From NCBI RefSeq assembly GCF_030247185.1, contig NC_080572.1, positions 179,704,866 through 179,768,865 on the forward strand: a stretch of 64,000 nt of DNA, written 5' to 3'. The position numbers and the translations under genes were made by a program. The first letter of the stretch is position 1, and every line of letters starts with the position of its first letter. Positions 60,401-64,000 of the stretch are shown here, in pieces. Below the pieces are notes generated by a model. The model made no database searches and was not told the origin of the DNA. It worked only from the letters and a program-made list of their open reading frames with translations. The DNA comes from Malaya genurostris. Taxonomy: Eukaryota > Arthropoda > Insecta > Diptera > Culicidae.

Positions 60401-63122
60401 TAATAAATTCTTTGCGTACCCAAGGTAGACTATTCAATGTCCCAGTTCGAGACATGAGTTCAACCAATAGCTAAATTAGAATAGAGATTATGTAATGATA
60501 CAAACAAACGCGAAATAGTTTATGAAATTATCAACAAAATATCTGAAAATAACCGCTTATTTTATAATTTATAGAAGTTAATCGTTTGGTTCAAATAATA
60601 TTTCCGAGTAGATTTCATAGTTAATGACGAATTACTCAAGATGATATTTAAGTAATAAGAGGAATATGTTTTAATAAATTTAAATCGTTGTGACTATTTT
60701 AGAATTATATTAGGATAAGAATTTTATGTAAAAGTGATGCTACGGCGAAGAAAAACTTAGGTAGACCGCTCTAAGAAATAAACGTATTTATGAAAAAAGA
60801 GTGATTATCGAACTAAAAAAATCGAAACTGGAGCACAAAATTGAAAAAAAAACGAAGCTGAAAAAGCTAAAACTTGAAAAGAAGACAAAATAGACTGAAT
60901 AACGAGGTTTGCGTAAAATTTAAAAATGAGGATAGGAAAATGAACGATAAGCGACGGACGGAAAGTGGGAAGCTCAAGAAGACCATCGAAAACTGGAACA
61001 CAAATACTGGAAAACCTGAGATAATATTGGCAAATTGACAAAAATAAAAGTGAAGAAAAATATAATGAGTAAAATATAGTGAGATCCAATAACCGAAAAC
61101 TAAAGCGAAACCTAAGAGGTGAAGATTGAAAACCGAATCAAGAAATTAGAGTAGAAATTAAGAACTGTAATGAAATATAGGAACTTGAAACTAAAAATGA
61201 ACGAAGTAGACTGGGTAATAAAAATCGCTTAACCATGGAAACTGAACTAAGAGTAGCGAGAAATGAAAACTAAATAGACTCAATATACAAACGAAAATGA
61301 AATCACAGATCAATGGCGGGAGACTACATTCTGATCCGCAACTTTTCTTTGTGTTTTAACAGATTTTTCAGTCGAATCATTAGTGTACACGTTTGCGGGA
61401 CTAGTGTTGTGATCGTAAAAAACAAAGACTTGGTATATCATTTTTTTAGTGAAATTTGATCTTCTGTTTGTTTTCAGGTCTGGGTTCGAACACACGACAA
61501 CTGGTTTGTAAGACCAGCACCCTATGCAATGAGCCGCCAACCCGAGACGATTCTGTTGACAATAAAAATTTCCCCAGAATGGGGTTCGAACAAACAACGT
61601 GCGATGTGCGAATATAACTAAACTGATTTTTATTTTCATCTGAATAAAAGAATTTTTATTCACAATGGAACGATTGAACCATAAAGTTTTGGTATTGATC
61701 ACTGTGTCTTGAGTCTTGTGAATCACAAAAAGCACTTTGAAAATTTTCACCTAAGATTACAACACAATTACCTAAGATTACATTACAATCATTTTCTCTT
61801 TGAGTTGATTCTTCGCGGTGTAATAATTGAAAAACTTCTTCCTTTAATTCTTTGTGTTACCGATTAATTGGGATCAACTGAACACTGCTTCAACGAATTG
61901 AGTGTGCTATCAATTATCCGTTGACTGACCTACAAATGCTGACTATGGAATTGAATCGCAGCAGGTTCAACTATAATCCCATCCATTTTGATTCGCAAGG
62001 CAGAGCTCATCCCGGCGTGGTATGAATGCTGTAAATGCATTCATAAATCAATTTCGTTTCACGATCGGACGACTCCCAGCATGAGTGAAGACGTGCGGAT
62101 GGCTGGCTGACCGGGACGAAATCTAGTAAAATGGAATCAGTCGCGTACCGACATCAGATAATCAATAATCCTTTGCACATTTTCACACTTCCAGATCGGT
62201 GCGAATCGTACGGCGAAACTGGAGCACATGTGGTGTTGATTTTTGTGCAATCGAAACTGGCCGATCCGGACAGACCGACCGAAGAACTGAAGTGTGAGTG
62301 GCGGGCGGCATGGAATTCGAACTCACGTCGTTTCCCAGCGGAGAAGCAGACACTGCACTTCCTATCGACAGTCAATAAGAGTTAATAAATTAGACCGTAT
62401 AACTGTACCTGATTTATTTTGCAATTTGCACCGATCAAGTTGGTACAATAATCTTATTCGCATTGGTAGTTCGCACCGATAAGGGAAACACGGTTGGGGT
62501 GGGGAGGGGGGTATATGAAAAATATGGGATCACAAATATGTGCTTCGCTAGTGTCAGATTAGTACCATGCGTTCCAACTGCACGGGAATAAATCTTTTCG
62601 GTTCGAGTTGAAAATGCAGCCGCATGTGAATCAAGAGCTCCTTCCAGGGATTGATTTATGCTTATTAGCAATTTTCCGTTTAGTGTGCAGCTCATGCACT
62701 TTCGAAATTATGTGATTTACTGTATCACTGAAATCAATTTACCGGTAGCATCGCACGCACTCAATCTTCGCCGGTTTGCCGGGACGAGATGTGCTTCCTA
62801 CTACACAAAAGGCGGTTCTCTTTGACGCTCCCGCGAGGAAGATCACGCGAATTACCTTGCCTTGGTACTTAAACGCCGGTATCTAGCGGATTAAGCGAAA
62901 ATAATAGGTTGCTTAAACTGCCATAAATTCTGTCTTTGATCACGTCTAAGGTGGTACGGTTGGTGATTGCGGGTGGCCAAAGAAATTGTAGTACTCACCT
63001 TTGGATAGGTAGCGTGTTGTAATACAGCAGAACGGTCGCGATTTCGTAACAGTTGAGTCCTGATGCGAGCACCTTCTCAACATCGATGTATATCAGCGGG
63101 GAGCCTGACCGGTCGAAGGTTC
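37260..63122 (-). CDS. Puratrophin-1/PLEKHG4-like Rho guanine nucleotide exchange factor, 5' partial
   Basis: A cytoplasmic Dbl-family GEF that activates Rho GTPases. Exons in transcript order are 63122-62999, 46242-45393, 40326-39350, 39278-39075, 39001-38743, 38682-38413, 38347-38017, 37971-37597 and 37540-37260; 3,671 nt, all GT-AG and in phase. The first two exons carry a Sec14/CRAL-TRIO-like domain (GSPLIYIDVEKVL, YEIATVLLYYNTLP, LLLTESSQL, HLKFGSIYVSGSYDP) followed by a spectrin-like helical region with a His/Gln run. The third exon is a spectrin-like and disordered acidic segment. The DH domain follows (LLLIMREMIGTERDYVRSL; YLLKPVQRMGKYALLLQQL), then the PH domain (QVFLFEELVLFSKA; YKFEIWFRKR; TMSEDIKNAWTDEVSKLLW). 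The tail is Ser/Thr-rich. The start and earlier exons lie right of the window. Introns of 5.1 and 16.8 kb are filled with transposons. Drosophila Pura is the likely orthologue. Confidence 0.92.
40327..41993. other. Rho GEF intron, unclassified part
   Basis: Intronic. The stretch 40850-41440 repeats words of the type CAAATTTTGAG/ACTCAAAATTTG many times on both strands, suggesting a decayed repeat. A frame near 41640-41835 (plus strand LPNEVLEWCVANKICFCSKMD) looks like an old transposase scrap, but I cannot name it. Confidence 0.35.
41994..42120 (+). pseudogene. THAP-domain-like scrap (possible P-element relic)
   Basis: The translation MNCCVPHCGHTKHFYPNLTF, continuing SGLQKIR and a stop, has the start of a C2CH THAP zinc finger, the DNA-binding domain shared by P-element transposases and THAP proteins. 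It breaks after about 30 residues, with a stop before the second half (YVNNGFDFAFNM). Confidence 0.5.
43137..43412. mobile_element. Short MITE-like repeat, copy 3 of 3
   Basis: 276 bp flanked by TAA (43134-43136 and 43413-43415). The ends GAGCATGTTC and (inverted) GAGCAAATTC are near-inverted repeats. It is the best preserved of the three copies. Intron sequence 42121-43136 shows nothing else. Confidence 0.7.
43880..44400 (+). pseudogene. Degenerate Tc1/mariner-superfamily transposase scrap
   Basis: In shifting frames one reads HFWLNGYVNKQYCRV, SKDQPEALQ, LPMHPKNITVWCGLWVGGI, matching the catalytic core of widespread insect Tc3/mariner-like transposases, followed by decayed sequence with a putative C-terminal part to about 44400. 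Heavily mutated. The rest of this intron (44401-45392) is unclassified. Confidence 0.65.
46243..48029. other. Rho GEF intron, unclassified part
   Basis: No element or gene recognised. An open frame of 92 codons at 46528-46806 (plus) has no homology I can name. Confidence 0.3.
48030..48615. repeat. AT-rich repeat unit, left copy
   Basis: It begins GGGTCGTCAAATGGTGAG, passes TCATGCCTCCCCGTGTGTCT, GCAGAATGAGAG, a TTA microsatellite and GAAGAGCGTAACTTACACTG, and ends in TATATTATA-like sequence. The same order of blocks recurs at 53362-53830, on the other side of the full-length LINE. Confidence 0.65.
48262..48434. repeat. (TTA)n microsatellite with higher-order period
   Basis: Pure TAT/ATT triplets are interrupted periodically by ATAATTTTTATTATTGTTATC, which occurs twice about 60 bp apart. 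Open frames across it (poly-Ile, poly-Asn) are artefacts of composition. Confidence 0.92.
48894..50384 (+). CDS. Jockey-like LINE ORF1 (gag-like) protein
   Basis: 496 residues. A basic N-terminus (NRKGNKPKAKNNSIRNKSQS) is followed by an RRM-like central domain (about 95-245; VKVSFQIGRRGECRVLVDGL; YDIKSDRPFKAVLKGLSND; HELYLIHFNRSD). A zinc-knuckle array follows: CRRCQGFGHGTKNC, CLNCGKSHSKDVC and CSNCNGNHKSNYLKC, of which the first two are close to CX2CX4HX4C. The C-terminus has two imperfect copies of a Ser/Asn-rich block (SSSNENNLL). The protein would package the element's RNA. Its stop overlaps the start of ORF2. Confidence 0.92.
   Translation: MPASNRKGNKPKAKNNSIRNKSQSVIQHFSNNIHDLIESECKNKRQRTDFPSVDPMPSNNIYEILPESDCSDIEENSSKIPKMDACRSGKKHQSMPPVKVMISDFKAFRTELSTFLPEVKVSFQIGRRGECRVLVDGLEDYERLIRYLSEKLHKFYSYDIKSDRPFKAVLKGLSNDQSIDEIKNEIKELLGFAPSQVILMKKRANGTSKPRSGISHELYLIHFNRSDVNNLKILEKVCFISHIKIHWEHYKRHNRIANLTQCRRCQGFGHGTKNCHMDIRCLNCGKSHSKDVCPMNETTDKFSCSNCNGNHKSNYLKCPVREKILNARSLRQQVKSTTLNLQNIPENSSKAPANSSSNENNLLTGRSTSSSSSSNVSYAGILGRNLSPISSNVNNQNTGPPCSSSSNENNLLIGRPAKSSSSNGSLPTNIPSMPFASLNEVDLGDITENKMIYLQDQLFQMIIQMNSTSSLFEAFQIGWKFANNIIMNLKFNSDVK
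50374..53025 (+). CDS. Jockey-like LINE ORF2: AP endonuclease and reverse transcriptase
   Basis: 883 codons from the ATG at 50374, which overlaps ORF1 in a different frame (ATGTTAAATAA); a GTG one codon earlier is also in frame. The APE-type endonuclease (about 1-230) keeps NWNARSL, VTETFL, GGVAIFV, GDLNAKH, STIDLVLTD and the catalytic SDHLP. RT follows at about 440-720: PGNDGIFN, SYRPISLLSSISKLFEKI, PEQFGFRHEHSTTHQL, LDIEKAFDSVWH, AGVPQGSSVAPILYNIFTSDL and the active-site FCDDTSLLA. The C-terminal domain ends with WSSCCSTRKKTLQRIQNKIL. There is no RNase H domain, as expected for the Jockey clade. The residue before the catalytic Asp pair is Cys, where Ala, Val or Met is usual. No stop or frameshift is seen, so it may be active. 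Confidence 0.94.
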   Translation: MLNNYLNILNWNARSLKSSEDEFYNFLKVHKIHIAIVTETFLKPNVKLKSNPHYVVHRFDRFTGMGGGVAIFVQRQIKHRILPSFNTKVIESLGIEAETIHGIYFIAGAYLPFQCTGEQLNFFKGDLQKLTRYRSKFFVIGDLNAKHVQWNCRQNNSNGKILHNQLSAGYFTVLHPSNPTCFSSVKNPSTIDLVLTDQSHICSEPITHADFDSDHLPVTFRLSNEAIINPISSIFNYHRANWLDYRSHIENHVDHETILENSADIDTAIDNLNHYIIEARNLSVPKAQTKLNSPIIDDNLQLLIRLKNVRRRQYQRSRDPAMKNIVKDLQKEIKHRFTLLRNENFAKEVEQIKPYSKPFWKLSKVLKKPQKPIPALKEGNQILLTNGEKAQKLAQQFESVHNFNLNVVSPIENEVSLKYDHISTQVLSHDDIIETNFDEIKSIIRKLKNMKAPGNDGIFNILIKNLPDVALRLLVKIFNKCFSLAYFPKRWKNAKVIPILKPDKNPAETSSYRPISLLSSISKLFEKIILLRMMTHINENSIFLPEQFGFRHEHSTTHQLVRVTNMIKSNKSSGLSTGVALLDIEKAFDSVWHKGLIAKMSDFQFPIYLIKMIQNYLTDRTLQVSYQNCKSELLPVRAGVPQGSSVAPILYNIFTSDLPNLPVGCQKSLFCDDTSLLATGRNLRVICSRLQRSLNIFSDYLSKWKIKPNAAKTQLIIFPHKPRASFLKPNNNHILKLNGLELTWSDQAKYLGLTYDKKLTFKDHIEGIQAKCNKYIKCLYPLINRNSKLCLKNKLLIYKQIFRPAMLYAVPIWSSCCSTRKKTLQRIQNKILKMILKRPPWFSTNELHRLTNIEPLDVMSHNIISKFRQKSMQSSIESIRSLY
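53362..53830. repeat. AT-rich repeat unit, right copy
   Basis: It has the same block order as 48030-48615 (AAGGTCGTCACAAGGTGAG, TCATGCCTACCCGTGTGTCT, GCAGAATGAGAG, TTA runs, GAAGAGCATAACTGACACT, TATATTATA). Units are diverged and the microsatellite here is much shorter. The stretch 53831-54699 is unclassified intron. Confidence 0.6.
54700..54900 (-). pseudogene. Mariner transposase C-terminal scrap
   Basis: On the minus strand the end reads GIKCIALDGDYTEE then stop, the classic mariner C-terminus. Upstream pieces (IPSPVFSRPGP; FPNMIRF) match, out of frame, the PAYSPDLAPSDYHLF region. Heavily decayed. Confidence 0.6.
55288..55618. mobile_element. TA-flanked MITE, 331 bp
   Basis: The ends CACACTAAGA and (inverted) CACACTTAGA are flanked by TA on both sides (55286-55287 and 55619-55620). 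The interior is filled with TTACCGAA/TTCGGTAA palindromic words in both orientations. Typical of Tc1/mariner-mobilised MITEs. Confidence 0.8.
55850..56500. repeat. Purine-biased quasi-repeat and tRNA-like sequence in intron
   Basis: The plus strand is rich in GAAAACTGAAAA and GAAATGA words without a fixed period. The same composition occurs at 58200-58740 and 60800-61300. It frames the tRNA-like segment at 56084-56162. Confidence 0.5.
56084..56162 (-). repeat. tRNA-like segment (SINE head or tRNA pseudogene)
   Basis: On the minus strand: GCAGGGTAGTTCAATAGAG (A-box-like), then ACGGGTTCGAGTCCCGT, which forms a perfect T-arm with a consensus B box, then CTCTGCGG, which can pair with the 5' end. 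The anticodon arm is not a clean five-pair stem, so I would not call a functional tRNA. Confidence 0.55.
57200..58115 (+). pseudogene. Degenerate IS630-Tc1-mariner transposase
   Basis: The pieces appear in order and in shifting frames: NPGLSDNDIAQK, LFIDDETYVK (first catalytic Asp), FYMVTVRGDVPANFTF-like, MDKFAKKMMICQGI, CGAKTKLFVTNKTMDLKL, KIECLVLPFIKAHKDPVEF, the second Asp region (plus-strand DLPSCHYSRKVIQLYRDN), and the C-terminal KLKQCGKTARDATQMTNMW. It shares the DDETYVK motif with the element at 28357-29602 but is a different family. No terminal repeats found. The interval 56501-57199 is unclassified. Confidence 0.75.
58745..58905 (-). mobile_element. tRNA-derived SINE, copy 1
   Basis: Minus strand: GCCCTCATGGCGGTTCAATG (A-box side), an anticodon-like arm CTGGTCTTACAAGCCAG (five pairs, loop CTTACAA, anticodon UAC, as in tRNA-Val), and the B box GTTCGAGTCC. 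A tail follows, ending CTGTAATACCAAGGGC plus a T-rich run. Same family as 61415-61555. Confidence 0.7.
59191..59328. repeat. Short hairpin element, 138 bp
   Basis: Inverted arms CAATATGTTTACG and CGTAAACATATTG extend inward through TTCGTCT/AGACGAA and GCAGTTCAAAT/ATTTGAACTGC. One arm of the same type (TTTACGTTTCGTC) lies in the Ndc80 3' UTR. Confidence 0.7.
59346..60285. repeat. Polypurine tract about 0.9 kb (GTGAAAAA quasi-repeats)
   Basis: The plus strand is almost only A and G with scattered T and very few C: words such as AAAGTGAAAA, GAGAAAATG and AATAGTGAA repeat without a fixed period. On the sense strand of the host gene it is a pyrimidine tract. The long Phe/Leu/Ser-rich frames on the minus strand are artefacts of this. 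Confidence 0.85.
60351..60798 (+). mobile_element. 5'-truncated LINE 3' end (same family as 6471-9198)
   Basis: It begins GTGTCATGTCGTTTGGACAT and ends GAAATAAACGTATTTATGAA plus an A run, matching the inverted 3' UTR at 6471-6975. The direct repeat GAGTGATTAT flanks both sides (60341-60350 and 60799-60808). Relative to the other copy, about 100 bp are missing after GTCCCAGTTCGAGAC. Confidence 0.88.
61415..61555 (-). mobile_element. tRNA-derived SINE, copy 2
   Basis: Minus strand: GGCGGCTCATTGCATAGGG, arm CTGGTCTTACAAACCAG (loop CTTACAA), B box GTTCGAACCC, and a tail with ATACCAAGTC. Its anticodon loop is identical to copy 1 while the rest has diverged. Surrounding intron 60800-61414 and 61556-62998 is otherwise unclassified. 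Confidence 0.7.
62300..62350 (-). repeat. Possible B-box remnant of a tRNA-like SINE
   Basis: Minus strand GTGAGTTCGAATTCCATGCC has a near-consensus B box, but no A box or acceptor pairing is convincing. Confidence 0.3.
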
Positions 63123-63125
63123 CTG

Positions 63126-63156
63126 CAACGAGAGAGAGAGACAGAGAGAGAGAGGG
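63126..63156. repeat. (AG)n microsatellite forming the polypyrimidine tract of a splice acceptor
   Basis: About 30 bp of AG dinucleotides with one AC interruption. On the minus strand the (CT)n run ends directly before TTGCAG, the acceptor of the Rho GEF exon 62999-63122. Confidence 0.85.
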
Positions 63157-64000
63157 AAGTGGAAAATTATTAGTACCTATGATTGTAGTGAATTTGGTTT
63201 GCGCTAGATTGTTATTTGCACGAACAAAACGGCTAAGTGAGGTATTTTCTTTAGCTTCAACAGTTTTGAAATTAGTATGCAAGATCTGAAATCGTGAGAC
63301 TGCGGCTGACGAACCATGTCCTCATTAGTAGAATGATGTAGATTTGATCCTCTTCGTACACTGTCATTTTGATCAGGCACGTCAGTCGTAAAAAAAACTG
63401 CGCCTCTGTTCAAATGAGCGAACGGATGTAAGATCCATTGCAATCTATTCGCGCTTTTGCTTTCTACGCCGCCACCGCCGATTGGACACACGGTTCCTTT
63501 GCTTTTCCTTTCGGAATGTACTTTTTTACTCTTTAATGAGCTAAACAAACTGAAAGTGGCATGCTCTGTTCAGCTTACTGCGATTCCAAGTTTCCCCTTA
63601 CCTGTAAGGTATGTGAATTCTAAATATTTTATCAATTTCATTGGTCAATCGCACAAACGCGCGATTCCGGCAAAACAGTTTCCAGGAGACATGCGTTTCT
63701 ATGTTTCAATTCAGCACTACCACTCAATTGATTTGGAATCTGCTTTGAAAAGGTACAGTCTAACTTAATTTAGACGCATGTTGAATAAAGATTCCAAGAT
63801 TTGCTTTAAATAAACCAATAATTATTCCGAATTTGAACATTGTAATCGAGAAAATAGTATGTATAACTTATTATTTCATGAGTAAAACAAGTTTTGAGTG
63901 CAATGTTTACATGTGCGAAATTTCGTCATAATTTGTCAAGTGGTTATCGAGATTCCAGGGAAGAATTGCTTCGACGGAAAAATTATGGGCGTGGACGTGG
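63157..64000. other. Rho GEF upstream intron, no exon seen
   Basis: Presumed intron continuing beyond the window. Short open frames have no homology to the expected N-terminal part of the GEF. Confidence 0.4.

Noticed and set aside
62131..62385. 84-codon open frame
   Set aside because: It overlaps a B-box-like repeat remnant and has no homology.
1..64000. CRISPR array, operons or bacterial defence genes
   Set aside because: The sequence is spliced eukaryotic DNA; no direct-repeat/spacer arrays or prokaryotic gene clusters are seen.

Overview
The window is nuclear DNA of an insect, most likely a culicine mosquito. The evidence is spliced genes with GT-AG introns, dipteran-like protein sequences, AT-rich introns up to about 17 kb, and dense mosquito-type transposon debris (I-like and Jockey-like LINEs, tRNA-derived SINEs, hAT-like and TA-flanked MITEs, mariner/IS630-like relics). 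I cannot fix the species from sequence alone. No operons, CRISPR arrays or bacterial features are present.

Six cellular genes can be supported. Left to right: the terminal exon of a zinc carboxypeptidase homologue (900-1227, +); a complete NVL/smallminded-type AAA ATPase with seven coding exons (1708-5599, -), convergent with the carboxypeptidase; a complete lifeguard/TMBIM membrane protein with three coding exons (12560-13422, +); a complete TREX-like 3'-5' exonuclease with three coding exons (17079-19000, +); a complete Ndc80/HEC1 kinetochore protein with three coding exons (20867-22897, +); and nine 3'-proximal coding exons of a puratrophin-1/PLEKHG4-like Rho GEF (37260-63122, -) whose 5' end lies beyond the right edge. 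I joined the exons by eye. Every junction keeps reading frame, which is the main support for the models.

Between 6.5 and 12.0 kb lies a nest of transposons: a 5'-truncated I-like LINE, a MITE inside it, a 294-bp hAT-like MITE inside that, and further nested MITEs. From 19.4 to 20.5 kb is a 963-bp foldback element. From 23.9 to 35.0 kb are two copies of a LINE ORF1 (gag-like) sequence without ORF2; the first is split by a 5.5-kb block holding a mariner relic, a foldback, an ACCCG-rich array and a 1,246-bp IS630-Tc1-mariner element with perfect 21-bp terminal inverted repeats.

The 16.8-kb intron of the Rho GEF (46243-62998) holds a full-length Jockey-like LINE (48629-53275) with two open reading frames and a 13-bp target-site duplication. 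It also holds SINEs, degenerate transposases, and about 0.9 kb of almost pure purine sequence that would be pyrimidine-rich in the pre-mRNA.

The host genes show no sign of working together; they are independent housekeeping and signalling genes (ribosome biogenesis/nucleolus, stress membrane protein, DNA degradation, chromosome segregation, Rho signalling). I found no convincing new defence or biosynthetic system. The points most worth checking are the gag-only LINE family, the probably intact Jockey LINE, the large acidic insert in NVL, the carboxypeptidase that appears to lack a key tyrosine, and the composite foldback at 19.6-20.5 kb.
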